From assembly GCA_910584865.1 (NCBI GenBank), contig CAJUCE010000017.1, positions 41,556-105,555 of the forward strand: DNA of 64,000 bases, in the 5' to 3' direction. The DNA comes from an uncultured Acetatifactor sp. Its GTDB lineage: Bacteria; Bacillota; Clostridia; Lachnospirales; Lachnospiraceae. The position numbers and the translations under genes were made by a program. Below the pieces are notes generated by a model, which had not been told where the DNA came from, made no database searches, and saw nothing but the letters and a program-made list of their open reading frames with translations. Of the stretch, positions 9,120-17,760 are shown piece after piece (positions within the stretch are counted from its first letter, which is position 1; the number at the start of each line of letters is the position of its first letter).

Positions 9120-10163
9120 ATGAGCGCATTCAATAACGCCACCCTGCTAATCACAGGCGGCACAGGAAGCTTCGGGCATACGGTCCTGAAGCATTTTTTA
9201 ACCTCTGATATAGGAGAAATCCGGATCTTTTCCCGGGATGAGAAAAAACAGGATGATATGCGGCATGAGCTGCAGGCACGTTATCCGGAGGAAGCAAGGA
9301 AGGTAAAATTCTACATTGGAAATGTGAGAGATCCCCAGTCGGTACACGATGCCATGGTTGGAGTGGACTATATCTTTCATGCTGCAGCGCTGAAGCAGGT
9401 ACCGTCCTGCGAATTCTTTCCCATGGAAGCCGTCCGGACAAATGTGGAAGGGACAAATAATGTACTCCATGCCGCGATAGAGGCGAAGGTTAAAAGAGTC
9501 GTATGTCTTTCCACAGACAAGGCGGCCTATCCTATCAATGCCATGGGAACCAGCAAAGCCATGATGGAGCATGTGGTACGGGCCAATGCCAGGGTAGCAG
9601 CGGAACGCGGGGAGACGGTAATCTGCTGTACCAGATACGGAAATGTGATGTGTTCAAGGGGATCGGTGATCCCTCTTTTTGTGGAACAAATCAGAAGCGG
9701 ACAGCCTATCACCATTACAAATCCGGAAATGACGCGCTATCTTATGAATCTGGATGAAGCGGTAGATTTGGTAAAATTCGCTTTTGAACATGGAGATCCG
9801 GGCGATCTGTTTATCCAGAAAGCGGATGCCAGTACCATCGGCGTTCTTGCAAAGGCGGTACAACAGCTTTTCGGGGATACCGGAACCAGGATTATCGGCA
9901 CCAGGCATGGAGAAAAGCTGTATGAGACGCTGATGACCAAAGAGGAGAGGCTGCGTTCCGAGGATATGGGAAATTATTACAGGGTATCTGCAGATAACAG
10001 AGACCTGAATTATGACAAATATTTTATTGACGGACAAGTATTGACGGAATCGGATGAGGCATATTCCAGTCATAATGCAAAACTGTTGGACGTGGAAGGG
10101 ACAGTAAAGAAGCTTCTTACAAATGATTATATACAGGAACAGCTGAAGGTGGTGAAGCAGTGA
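9120..10163 (+). CDS. capE: UDP-GlcNAc 4,6-dehydratase/5-epimerase (CapE/FnlA-like)
   Basis: A 347-residue short-chain dehydrogenase. The NAD-binding motif TGGTGSFG is at residues 12-19, IFSRDEKKQ near 37, and a SxxK-type active-site region (STDKAAYPINAMGTSKAMME) near 130. It converts UDP-GlcNAc to the 4-keto-6-deoxy L-talo intermediate, the first step to UDP-N-acetyl-L-fucosamine. Downstream capF-like and capG-like genes complete the pathway. SD GAAGAGGAG precedes the ATG. Base composition changes abruptly here, from AT-rich to about balanced. Confidence 0.9.
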   Translation: MSAFNNATLLITGGTGSFGHTVLKHFLTSDIGEIRIFSRDEKKQDDMRHELQARYPEEARKVKFYIGNVRDPQSVHDAMVGVDYIFHAAALKQVPSCEFFPMEAVRTNVEGTNNVLHAAIEAKVKRVVCLSTDKAAYPINAMGTSKAMMEHVVRANARVAAERGETVICCTRYGNVMCSRGSVIPLFVEQIRSGQPITITNPEMTRYLMNLDEAVDLVKFAFEHGDPGDLFIQKADASTIGVLAKAVQQLFGDTGTRIIGTRHGEKLYETLMTKEERLRSEDMGNYYRVSADNRDLNYDKYFIDGQVLTESDEAYSSHNAKLLDVEGTVKKLLTNDYIQEQLKVVKQ

Positions 10164-11557
10164 AGATTCTGATAACTGGTGCCAAAGGTTTTGTGGGACG
10201 AAATCTGGCGGAGAATTTGAAAAACATTCGTGATGGGAAGGACAGGACCAGGCTGGATCTGACGATTACGGAGGTCTATGAATATGATGTGGACAGCGAG
10301 GAGACCATATTGCAGGAGGCCTGTGAGAAGTGTGACTTTGTGTTCCATCTGGCAGGGGTAAACCGTCCGAAAGATAAGAGCGAGTTCATGAAGGGAAATT
10401 TCGGATTTTCATCGGCTCTTTTGGAGATGCTTCAGATACATCACAATACTTGTCCGGTGATGCTGGCCAGTTCGATACAGGCATCCCTGACAGGGCGGTA
10501 TGCGGACTCTGAATATGGAAAAAGCAAGCTTGCAGGAGAGGAGTTATTTTTTCAATATGCGTCGGATACCGGAGCGAAAGTTCTCGTGTATCGGTTCCCG
10601 AATGTTTTCGGAAAGTGGTGCAGGCCAAACTACAATTCCGCGGTTGCTACATTCTGTAATGCAGTGGCAAATGATGAGGCCTATACGGTAAGTGACCCTT
10701 CGATTGAGCTGGAGCTGTTATATATTGACGATCTGGTGGAAGAGATGCTGGATGCACTGGAGGGAAAGGAACATCGTTGCGAATATTCGGAGAGCGGCGT
10801 ATCTGGCGGTGCAGAGGCCATAGGAGTGCAGGAGGAAACGCAGGTCACAAAAGCGCAGGAGACGGAAACGCAAGACACGGAAGTACAGGAGACGGAAATG
10901 CAGGGCACCGAAGCGGAGGCGGGGCGCTACTGCCATGTCCCGGTTACATATAAGGCTACGCTGGGCGAGATTGTGAGCCTGCTTAACTCCTTCCGGCAGA
11001 TGCCGGAGACTCTGGTGATACCACAGATCCCCCAGGGCTCCTTTGCAAAGAAGCTTTACAGCACCTATTTATCCTATCTCCCGGCATCCAGGATTGCCTA
11101 CGGTTTTCGATCCAATGTGGATAACCGGGGAAATTTTACGGAACTCATTCGGACAATGAGCTGTGGCCAGATCAGCATTAATGTTGCGAAGCCCGGGATT
11201 ACCAGAGGACAGCACTGGCATAACAGTAAATGGGAAATCTTCGTTGTGGTTTCCGGGCATGGTCTGATTCAGGAACGCAGAATCGGAATTGATCCGGATA
11301 CGGGAAAAGAATACCCGGTTATCGAATTTGAAGTGACAGGTGAGCAGATGAGAGCCATACAGATGCTTCCCGGATATGCACATAATATAATTAATTTAAG
11401 TACAACGGAAAATCTGGTAACTGTCATGTGGGCCAATGAACCATTTGACGAGACACGTCCGGATACGTTTTTTGAAGCGGTAGAGGGAAGAAACGCATCA
11501 GGAAAAAGGAAAGGGAAGGGAAACAGCAATGAGAGCGCATTCGACATGGAAAGATGA
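10160..11557 (+). CDS. capF: CapF-like bifunctional epimerase/reductase with cupin domain
   Basis: A 465-residue protein. The N-terminal SDR domain has TGAKGFVGRN at 6-15, FHLAGVNRP and YGKSKLAGE near 119. The C-terminal cupin domain (about 330-440) has GQHWHNSKWEIFVV and a WANEPFDETRPDTFF tail. CapF epimerises at C3 and reduces the 4-keto group on the way to UDP-FucNAc. The GTG start overlaps the capE stop (GTGA). Residues ~207-255 are an acidic, Glu/Thr/Gln-rich repetitive insertion that the usual enzyme of about 370 residues does not have. Confidence 0.88.
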   Translation: MKILITGAKGFVGRNLAENLKNIRDGKDRTRLDLTITEVYEYDVDSEETILQEACEKCDFVFHLAGVNRPKDKSEFMKGNFGFSSALLEMLQIHHNTCPVMLASSIQASLTGRYADSEYGKSKLAGEELFFQYASDTGAKVLVYRFPNVFGKWCRPNYNSAVATFCNAVANDEAYTVSDPSIELELLYIDDLVEEMLDALEGKEHRCEYSESGVSGGAEAIGVQEETQVTKAQETETQDTEVQETEMQGTEAEAGRYCHVPVTYKATLGEIVSLLNSFRQMPETLVIPQIPQGSFAKKLYSTYLSYLPASRIAYGFRSNVDNRGNFTELIRTMSCGQISINVAKPGITRGQHWHNSKWEIFVVVSGHGLIQERRIGIDPDTGKEYPVIEFEVTGEQMRAIQMLPGYAHNIINLSTTENLVTVMWANEPFDETRPDTFFEAVEGRNASGKRKGKGNSNESAFDMER

Positions 11558-12716
11558 CGGCAGGCTGAAGCTTTTGATCATTGTCGGGACAAGACCTGAA
11601 ATTATACGTCTGGCGCCGACGATTACAAAGTGCCGTCGGTATTTTGATACCCTTCTTGCCCATACAGGCCAGAATTATGACTATAATCTGAATGAAATAT
11701 TTTTCAGAGATCTGCAGCTCGGAAAGCCTGATATATATCTGGATGCCGTAGGAGAGGATTTGGGAGCCACAATCGGCAATATTATAGAAAAGAGCTATAA
11801 ACTGATGGTGGAATGCAGGCCGGATGCGCTTTTGATTCTGGGGGATACCAATTCCTGTCTTTCTGCCATCCCTGCGAAGCGCCTGCATATCCCTGTCTTT
11901 CATATGGAAGCAGGAAACCGGTGCAAAGATGAGTGTCTGCCGGAGGAAACAAACCGGCGGATTGTTGATGTGATATCCGATGTGAATCTGGCGTATTCGG
12001 AGCATGCAAGGCGTTGGCTGAAGGACACAGGACTTCCGCCGGAACGGACTTATGTAGTCGGAAGTCCCATGGCGGAGGTGCTAAGCGGGAATCTGGAGGC
12101 AATTCAACATTCAGATATCCACAGCCGGCTGAGTAAGGAATTAGGAATTGATATCAAGGAAGGGGCATATATTCTTCTTTCTGCTCATAGGGAGGAAAAT
12201 ATAGATACGGAAGAAAATTTCCATTCGCTCTTTACGGCGGTTAATTCCATGGCGGAAAAGTATGATATGCCGATTCTGTATTCCTGCCATCCCAGGAGCC
12301 GGAGACGTCTGGAAGAGAGCCGCTTTTTGTTGGATCGGCGTGTTTATGCCCATGAACCGTTGGGATTTCATGATTACAATTGTCTGCAGATGCATAGTTT
12401 TTGCTGTGTGAGCGACAGCGGTACGCTGCCGGAAGAAAGCGCTTACTTTCATTCTATCGGCCGTTCCTTTCCGGCAGTTTGTATACGAACCAGCACGGAG
12501 CGTCCGGAGGCCATGGAACGGGGAGCATTTGTATTGAGCGGGATTGACACCGGAGGACTTCTTCAATCCGTGGATCTGGCAGTGGAAATGGTCAGAAACG
12601 GGGATCTGCCAAGCATTGTACCAGACTACTCTGATACAAATGTATCGTCAAAGGTGGTAAAGATTATTCAAAGCTACACAGGGATAGTGGATAAGTTTGT
12701 GTGGCGGAAGAAGTAA
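11529..12716 (+). CDS. capG: UDP-N-acetylglucosamine 2-epimerase-type enzyme (CapG/FnlC-like)
   Basis: A 395-residue member of the non-hydrolysing 2-epimerase family: VGTRPEIIRLAP near residue 18, HTGQNYD near 47, GDTNSCLSA near 104, HMEAGNRC near 125, SAHREEN and SDSGTLPEE near 305. In the CapEFG pathway it performs the final C2 epimerisation to UDP-N-acetyl-L-fucosamine. It overlaps the capF 3' end by 29 bp and is followed by the operon terminator. The ATG is preceded by an AAGGGAAGGGAA stretch. WecB-like ManNAc synthesis is the alternative, but gene order favours CapG. Confidence 0.88.
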   Translation: MRAHSTWKDDGRLKLLIIVGTRPEIIRLAPTITKCRRYFDTLLAHTGQNYDYNLNEIFFRDLQLGKPDIYLDAVGEDLGATIGNIIEKSYKLMVECRPDALLILGDTNSCLSAIPAKRLHIPVFHMEAGNRCKDECLPEETNRRIVDVISDVNLAYSEHARRWLKDTGLPPERTYVVGSPMAEVLSGNLEAIQHSDIHSRLSKELGIDIKEGAYILLSAHREENIDTEENFHSLFTAVNSMAEKYDMPILYSCHPRSRRRLEESRFLLDRRVYAHEPLGFHDYNCLQMHSFCCVSDSGTLPEESAYFHSIGRSFPAVCIRTSTERPEAMERGAFVLSGIDTGGLLQSVDLAVEMVRNGDLPSIVPDYSDTNVSSKVVKIIQSYTGIVDKFVWRKK

Positions 12717-12745
12717 GGAAAGATACTGTGGAGCGTAAAGGGTTT

Positions 12746-12785
12746 GCCTGTCCGCCCGGTTTGGGGCGGACAGGCTGTTTTTTTA
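12746..12785 (+). terminator. Rho-independent terminator of the capsule operon
   Basis: GCCTGTCCGCCC pairs with GGGCGGACAGGC across a short loop and is followed by a T run (12776-12785). It ends the + strand operon and faces the 3' end of the M56 peptidase gene on the other strand. Confidence 0.9.
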
Positions 12786-14678
12786 TTTCCAATAATGATA
12801 TTCATAATTCCAGCCAACTCTGGCAGCCGCATCCAAATAGCAGGGATGATTGGAAAATACGGCCCCCGACGGCCCCGGCGGGTTGGGATCACCTCTTTTG
12901 GCCTCGGTTTTTGTATTGTAGTATACATATCTATCGACCTTTTGAAGCAGGCAGACCGGAGCTCCGCATATGGTACACCGATGGTGCGGCTTCACTACTA
13001 CGGAATAGGATTCTACAAATTTTCTTTCCCAGAATTTATCATAATCATCCGGGAGGGTGGTTTTTGCAGAGAAATTAACAGTGCCTGTTGGGGAAGCTGC
13101 GCCTCGCCCGGCCGGTCTGGTATACGTGAAGTCCGGGGTACCTTTGCCTGCCGCAGTGACAGGACTGCTTTCAGGAAGCGCAGGATCGCCGGACTGGGCA
13201 TAGACCCCTAATGTAGTAGCGCACATGCAGATAACAGCTGTTGTCAGCATGGTAAGCAGGGTCCGGCCCTTTGTCTTTTCGGGAGATTTGACAATTGCCC
13301 CCAGGCGTTCTTTCAGCTCCTGCGTGCCTTCGGTGAGCGTCATGGAAATCAGGGCACTCTGATAAGCCTGCTCTGTATGCAGAAAAGAAAGCAGGGTGTT
13401 GCCATAGGCAATTTTTTCTCTGTTGTCCAGATTTGCTGTCACGGCTTCATCACAGGCCAGCTCGCAGGCCCTGCCGGTCTCTTTGGCCAGGAGGCGGACG
13501 AAGGGATTGAACCAGTGGATACAGCAGATTATCTGGACAAACCATTTGTAAAACATATCGCGCCGTTTATAATGAATCAGTTCATGGGTGAAAATATAAA
13601 TCAGCTTATCCTCTGGTTCTGCATTTCGGGAAGTGGAACCTGCCGCGGCTGACAGTATGTCTTCTGCTTCCCGGACTGTATTGTCCGGCAGGAGAATACA
13701 GGGACGGATAAAGCCGGTGAGCAGAGGGGAGGCAATCAGCGGACTGGTATAGAGACCTACCGGTGTCCGTATATTTTGGCTTCTCTTGCAGTCGGCCAGC
13801 AAATGCAGGATCCGATGGTCGGTTACCGGGGTACAGTCGGTTCTCAGGAAGCCTGAAAAGCGGCGGTAAGTCAGTATTTTCCAAACAAGAGAAAGAAGAG
13901 CCACACCCAGCCAGGTTGCGGACAGGGCGATTCCCACATAGGACAGGCAGGGAAGGGCTATGAGCAGGTTTTCCAGTTCGGCGATTGCGGGAAATGAACG
14001 GTGTATTGCCATTGCTAAACTGTCAGATACGGTATGTTTGACGGGCGGCAGATTCCGGTGCGGAGCCGTCAGGGCTGTGGTTGTCAGGCTGCCGTTCCCC
14101 GTTTTGGCGTCAAGAGCCCGGAAGGTGTTGATTTTATTGATTGTCGATTCAGAAATCCAGGGAAATGTTTCAGCGTTTGGTAAGCAGAATATTTCCGGAT
14201 TGCTGCTTTGGGCGGAGGACATTTGGGGGATAAGAGGGGCCTCGCTGTCATCATATGCCTGCGGACCGGAGGGCAGGGATGTGCTCAGGGGATCTGCAGG
14301 GGCCGGGGTGCTGGATCTGCTGTCGGTGTTGCCGACTGCTTCATCCGTTGAAGCATGGAGATCGGACGGCAGCTTTTCCGAAGGAATGTAGACGTTTTGT
14401 ATCTCTTTAATCGGAGCAGGCATATTGTCGGACGGATCGGTTACTATCTTCACTGAATCGGAAAGGGCCGCGGCGCCCGGGCGGTCAAACAGGGAATCGG
14501 CGAAGGAAGCATCCGGACTGAAGGGCAGAACAAAGCGCAGAGCCGCCGTAAGCCAGATATAGTACTGCCAGCGTTTGCTGAATCGCTTCCGGTACAGCGG
14601 TTTCAGCAGGCATAGCAGTATTATCAGCAGCGTCCCGGACAGAGAGAGTGAGATTAAGATTCTGATAAATTCATCCAT
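12783..14678 (-). CDS. BlaR1/MecR1-like M56 family membrane metallopeptidase
   Basis: A 631-residue membrane protein. Two N-terminal helices come first, then a long Ser/Pro/Ala-rich linker (about 75-190), more helices, and the zinc-peptidase motif HELIH near residue 365 followed by an EXXXD-like ACELACDEA. A last helix sits near residue 480. In the BlaR1 family this domain signals by cleaving a BlaI-type repressor, which is the next gene upstream. The usual C-terminal penicillin-binding domain is absent. About 120 residues with a CTICGAPVC motif replace it, so the stimulus is probably not a beta-lactam bound there. Confidence 0.85.
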   Translation of the reverse strand: MDEFIRILISLSLSGTLLIILLCLLKPLYRKRFSKRWQYYIWLTAALRFVLPFSPDASFADSLFDRPGAAALSDSVKIVTDPSDNMPAPIKEIQNVYIPSEKLPSDLHASTDEAVGNTDSRSSTPAPADPLSTSLPSGPQAYDDSEAPLIPQMSSAQSSNPEIFCLPNAETFPWISESTINKINTFRALDAKTGNGSLTTTALTAPHRNLPPVKHTVSDSLAMAIHRSFPAIAELENLLIALPCLSYVGIALSATWLGVALLSLVWKILTYRRFSGFLRTDCTPVTDHRILHLLADCKRSQNIRTPVGLYTSPLIASPLLTGFIRPCILLPDNTVREAEDILSAAAGSTSRNAEPEDKLIYIFTHELIHYKRRDMFYKWFVQIICCIHWFNPFVRLLAKETGRACELACDEAVTANLDNREKIAYGNTLLSFLHTEQAYQSALISMTLTEGTQELKERLGAIVKSPEKTKGRTLLTMLTTAVICMCATTLGVYAQSGDPALPESSPVTAAGKGTPDFTYTRPAGRGAASPTGTVNFSAKTTLPDDYDKFWERKFVESYSVVVKPHHRCTICGAPVCLLQKVDRYVYYNTKTEAKRGDPNPPGPSGAVFSNHPCYLDAAARVGWNYEYHYWK

Positions 14679-14793
14679 CAGTGGGCTCCTTTTTGCGTTT
14701 ATGGATTCTCTTTGGTGGACTCCCCATTGTTTAAAGCAAGTGGGATTGAGGAGGCCTTATTTCAAAGATGCTATAGGGGACAGCCTGGAGATC

Positions 14794-15210
14794 CTAATCC
14801 GTACTGTCTGATCCGGCAGGATCGCCTGTCTCCAGGGATTGATTCAGGCTGGTCCAGTAGTTCTCCACTTCCTGCATTTCGGCTGCAGATAAAACATCCT
14901 GGCGAAGCAGTGTGGAAACCAGAGTTCTGACATTTCCGCTGTATACCCGATTGAGAAAGCTGTTGGTCTGCAGGGTCTGGTATTCCTGCTCTGTAACCAA
15001 TGCAATATAGTCGTTGCGCCGGCCGATTTTTCGGATTTTCAGATATTTCTTATCAATCAGCCGGGAGAGCAGAGTGAGTACCGTATTTTTGTTCCAGGGA
15101 TTGCTCTCACGCTGCAGCTCTTCCAGGATCTGCGCATAGAGGGCAGAGCCGCCGTTTTTCCAGATGATTTTCATTAGGACCAGTTCCGATTCTGATATTT
15201 GCTGTGACAT
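14794..15210 (-). CDS. BlaI/MecI-family transcriptional repressor
   Basis: About 138 residues with a winged-helix domain: ISESELVLMKIIWK at the N-terminus, then NKNTVLTLLSRLIDKKYL, which matches the BlaI recognition-helix region. The C-terminal part resembles the dimerisation segment; it contains SFLNRVYSG, near where BlaI/MecI proteins are cleaved. It probably represses itself and the M56 gene 115 bp downstream. ATG 15210 (or 15213) follows AGGAG at 15218-15222. The longer in-frame extension is upstream sequence. The SD lies in a dispersed repeat copy. Confidence 0.85.
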   Translation of the reverse strand: MSQQISESELVLMKIIWKNGGSALYAQILEELQRESNPWNKNTVLTLLSRLIDKKYLKIRKIGRRNDYIALVTEQEYQTLQTNSFLNRVYSGNVRTLVSTLLRQDVLSAAEMQEVENYWTSLNQSLETGDPAGSDSTD

Positions 15211-15217
15211 CATTTTT

Positions 15218-15281
15218 CTCCTATTCCAGTTCCGCCATGCGCGTGTTCTTCGCGCATTGGACCCGTAAATTCGATGGGCAC
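15218..15281 (-). repeat. Dispersed intergenic repeat copy upstream of the blaI-like gene
   Basis: On the minus strand this carries GTGCCCAT...TTTACGG and ends in GCGGAACTGGAATAGGAG, the same 18-mer found before the prcB-like gene and pyrD. A perfect 7-bp hairpin (ATGCGCG/CGCGCAT, 15238-15258) sits in the middle. The AGGAG end is the SD of the blaI-like gene. Confidence 0.75.
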
Positions 15282-15319
15282 GGTATGGGTTTCTGCTGAT
15301 TTCCGGTTCCATGTATAAC

Positions 15320-15349
15320 ATATTAACACATTGTAGGCGGCTTCGTCAA
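15320..15349 (-). promoter_or_regulatory. Promoter of the blaI-blaR1-like operon
   Basis: On the minus strand TTGACG (15344-15349) and TAATAT (15320-15325) are separated by 18 bases, a good sigma-A-type promoter. TACA-type half-sites flank the -10, as expected for BlaI-like operators, but the dyad is imperfect. Confidence 0.6.
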
Positions 15350-15672
15350 GCTGCTTTTGGACGGAGGCAATGCCGGTTAAAAAGCCCTTAAATTGGAGCA
15401 GCTCAGACAGGGCACTGAAATGTTGCAGACATGTATTGCCGTCCTGAACAATTGTCCTATACAGTCCTATACAGGCCGAAAATGTATTTGCCTTTTATTC
15501 ATAAGTATGCTACACTCTATTCAAAGCATATTTCAGATCTGGTATGGCCGTTAGCGCTGCATACTTGTCAAATATTAAGTTTTTTCATTATATTCAAGGA
15601 AATTCATGCTTTTATTTCATCCATTCAAAATTAATAAGAGCAGGAGTTTCGCATATAGTACCCAGGCCGCGA
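15350..15672. other. Non-coding stretch before the Rpn-like gene
   Basis: No gene is visible. It contains two adjacent copies of TCCTATACAG (15455-15474) and a candidate + strand promoter, TTGTCA (15565-15570) and TATATT (15589-15594), with an 18-base spacer that could serve the Rpn-like gene. Confidence 0.45.
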
Positions 15673-15695
15673 GCCTCCTGTCGGCTAAAGGAGGC
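15673..15695 (+). promoter_or_regulatory. Hairpin sequestering the Shine-Dalgarno of the Rpn-like gene
   Basis: GCCTCCT (15673-15679) pairs perfectly with AGGAGGC (15689-15695) across a 9-base loop. The second arm is the SD of the ATG at 15701, so the hairpin would hide the ribosome binding site. A short T run (15697-15700) follows, so it could also terminate weakly. Confidence 0.7.
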
Positions 15696-15700
15696 GTTTT

Positions 15701-16384
15701 ATGGCGGGGAACAGGGAGTATAAAAGTGATGTGTTCGGCATGTTGATGGAGGAGCCGGAGTATGCGCCGGAGGTGTATAACGCGCTGAACCATTCGGATT
15801 ACAGGGATTCGGACCTGGTAGAGGTGTGTAACCTGGAGAAAGGGATTTCCCTGTCAGTGCACAATGATGCGGCGTTTATTTTGGATATGAACTTAAGCGT
15901 ATATGAGCACGAATCCACCGTTTGCCCCAATATGCCTCTGCGGGCGCTGATCTACGTGACAAACATTCTGGAGCAGTGGGTTAAGAAGCGGAATATTTAT
16001 GGGAAGCGGCTGGTGAAGATCCCGACACCCCGGTTTGCCGTGTTTTATAATGGGACGGAGGAGCAGCCGGAGCAGTATAAATTGAAGCTGTCGGACGCGT
16101 ATGCAAACCCCATGGAAGAAACGGAGCTGGAGTTGGTCTGTACAGTATATAATATCAATTCAGGAAAGAATCATAAGCTACTGTCGGAATGCAGCGTTTT
16201 ACGGCAGTATATGATCTTTGTAAATTATTCGGGAGTACCTGGGAAAGTACCCGGAGAAGGATCTGAGAAAAGCGGTAAACTGAATGCAGATTCTTCCGAT
16301 TATGCGCAGGTCTATATTCCTAATGGGCGTTCCGTTGATATTGATTTGGATTATTGTGCCAGGGAAGAAATGCTTGTGGATTGA
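15701..16384 (+). CDS. Rpn-type PD-(D/E)XK nuclease/transposase-like protein, C-terminally truncated
   Basis: A 227-residue protein matching the Rpn/'putative transposase' family abundant in Lachnospiraceae: an REYKSDVF N-terminus, EHESTVCPNMPLRALIY near residue 68, and KIPTPRFAVFYNG near 107. Family members are recombination-promoting nucleases related to restriction-enzyme folds. Relatives usually run on for a further Lys/Glu-rich C-terminal segment. This one stops after DYCAREEMLVD, and the next bases do not keep the expected frame, so the gene is probably shortened. Nuclease activity is uncertain. Confidence 0.7.
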   Translation: MAGNREYKSDVFGMLMEEPEYAPEVYNALNHSDYRDSDLVEVCNLEKGISLSVHNDAAFILDMNLSVYEHESTVCPNMPLRALIYVTNILEQWVKKRNIYGKRLVKIPTPRFAVFYNGTEEQPEQYKLKLSDAYANPMEETELELVCTVYNINSGKNHKLLSECSVLRQYMIFVNYSGVPGKVPGEGSEKSGKLNADSSDYAQVYIPNGRSVDIDLDYCAREEMLVD

Positions 16385-16511
16385 GATATTCGGAGAAAGC
16401 AATGAGCTTGTAAATATTGCAAAGCACCCAATGGCATTGTGGAAGTGTAGAAATAAGGCAGAAGATAAATATATAACTTAATGTAATAAACGACGAAAAT
16501 GAGGGGATTGT

Positions 16512-17342
16512 ATGCAGAATCAGGACATCAGGGAATATTTTTCCCGAATAGGCATCCGGAAGATTACCAGACTGGATACGGCATTGTTGGAGACTTTTGG
16601 GCAGGAAGAGGGCGGAAGGCATATAGAGCGTCTGGATGAACTGTTTGGACGTTCAGAAGAGCGTCTGTTTTACGGGACAGGCGATGCGGTATACCTTCAC
16701 CGCCAGAAGGAACTTGTGGCGTATCTGAACCAGAGCCTGCAGATGAGCCTCCTGGCGGCTTCTTTTTATGACCGTGTGTTTTTTAAGAGAGCTGCGGAGT
16801 ATCTGTTGGAATACGATGCCTATTTTTCGGGGGACATTTTCGACATCGGCTGCGGGAACGGGATTCTCACCTGCCTCCTGGCCCGACAGCATCCGGATTC
16901 CCAAGTCACGGGACTGGATATATCCCGGGAGGCGGTCTGCGTGGCAGGAAAGCTTGCGGGGGAGATAGGGCTGCAGAATGTGCAATTTATGTGCGATGCG
17001 CATAAATTGCAGACATGCGGCACACTGTTTTCCTGTCGCACGGTGCACGAAAATGTGGCATGGAGGCCTCTCTGTGAGGAAAATGCGGCAGCGGCTCTGA
17101 CGGCACAGGAGCAGGAACAGAGGCACAGGCAGTATGCAGGTGTGCTTTCGGCCCTGATAAAGCCTCAGGGGTATCTGGTCAGTGTGGAGCGCTATGAGGA
17201 CGACGGTGCATATGCAGGACTGGTCCGCGCCCTGGAGGGGCAGGGGCTTTTGCAGGTGAAGGGGACACATATGCAGTTTTCCTGCAGATGCGGGGATGGG
17301 ACAGGGACTTTTCAGACGGGGATTTTTCGTAAAATCGGATAA
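16512..17342 (+). CDS. Class I SAM-dependent methyltransferase
   Basis: A 276-residue protein with the SAM-binding motif I DIGCGNGIL near residue 112, motif II-like VTGLDIS near 132, and a motif III-like region around VQFMCDAHKL. An N-terminal domain of about 100 residues of unknown role precedes the Rossmann core. No substrate motif is visible. It is isolated between the Rpn-like gene and a broken regulator. The start follows GAGGGGATTGT. Confidence 0.75.
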   Translation: MQNQDIREYFSRIGIRKITRLDTALLETFGQEEGGRHIERLDELFGRSEERLFYGTGDAVYLHRQKELVAYLNQSLQMSLLAASFYDRVFFKRAAEYLLEYDAYFSGDIFDIGCGNGILTCLLARQHPDSQVTGLDISREAVCVAGKLAGEIGLQNVQFMCDAHKLQTCGTLFSCRTVHENVAWRPLCEENAAAALTAQEQEQRHRQYAGVLSALIKPQGYLVSVERYEDDGAYAGLVRALEGQGLLQVKGTHMQFSCRCGDGTGTFQTGIFRKIG

Positions 17343-17373
17343 AGGAATCGGCATTCCCCACAATTCCGCCCCA

Positions 17374-17395
17374 ATGCAGCACATTAGCTGCATTG
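17374..17395. repeat. Perfect hairpin upstream of the broken XRE gene
   Basis: AATGCAGC and GCTGCATT form an 8-bp stem with a 6-base loop and no T run. It may be a regulator site or a weak terminator of the methyltransferase gene. Confidence 0.5.
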
Positions 17396-17424
17396 AGGTG
17401 AACTGATTTAGAAAGGAAGATGAT

Positions 17425-17688
17425 ATGACGAAAGTAATCCTCGACATACCTATTGGAGAAACATTGAAAACTTTCTGAAAGCGTGCAGGTTATACGCAAA
17501 TGGATGTTGTACGGAAGGCGAACATATATGGGAGCAATATGTCGGAATCAACTTATTCGAAAATCGAACAGGGCAGCCGTAATATATTTGCATCTGACTT
17601 TGTTATACTGAAGCTTGTGCTTGGATTTTCGTATGAGGACATATTTGGGAGCTTTGAGGCAGCTGTTTCGGGGGAAAGGCTTAAGTAG
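17425..17688 (+). pseudogene. XRE-type small DNA-binding protein interrupted by an in-frame TGA
   Basis: From the ATG at 17425 (SD AAAGGAAG) the frame reads a typical small Lachnospiraceae Cro/C1 regulator, MTKVILDIPIGETLKTF. It meets TGA at 17476-17478 and continues in the same frame through AGYTQMDVV and STYSKIEQGSRNI to TAG at 17686-17688. Everything except the stop fits an 87-residue helix-turn-helix protein. Restart at the ATG at 17500 would lose the first helix. It is most simply a recent pseudogene. Confidence 0.75.
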
Positions 17689-17712
17689 GGAAATATTCGG
17701 TTTTTCTAAATC

Positions 17713-17755
17713 TTCCTTGTTTTTCTGGGAACCATCCCAGGCAAGGAGGATTTTT
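17713..17755 (+). terminator. Rho-independent terminator after the XRE pseudogene
   Basis: An outer stem TCCTTG/CAAGGA and an inner stem CTGGGA/TCCCAG are followed by GGATTTTT. It lies just after the stop at 17688. Confidence 0.7.
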
Positions 17756-17760
17756 CTATG

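Noticed and set aside
9503..10073. Several short open frames on both strands inside capE
   Set aside because: All are shadows within a gene with full SDR motifs.
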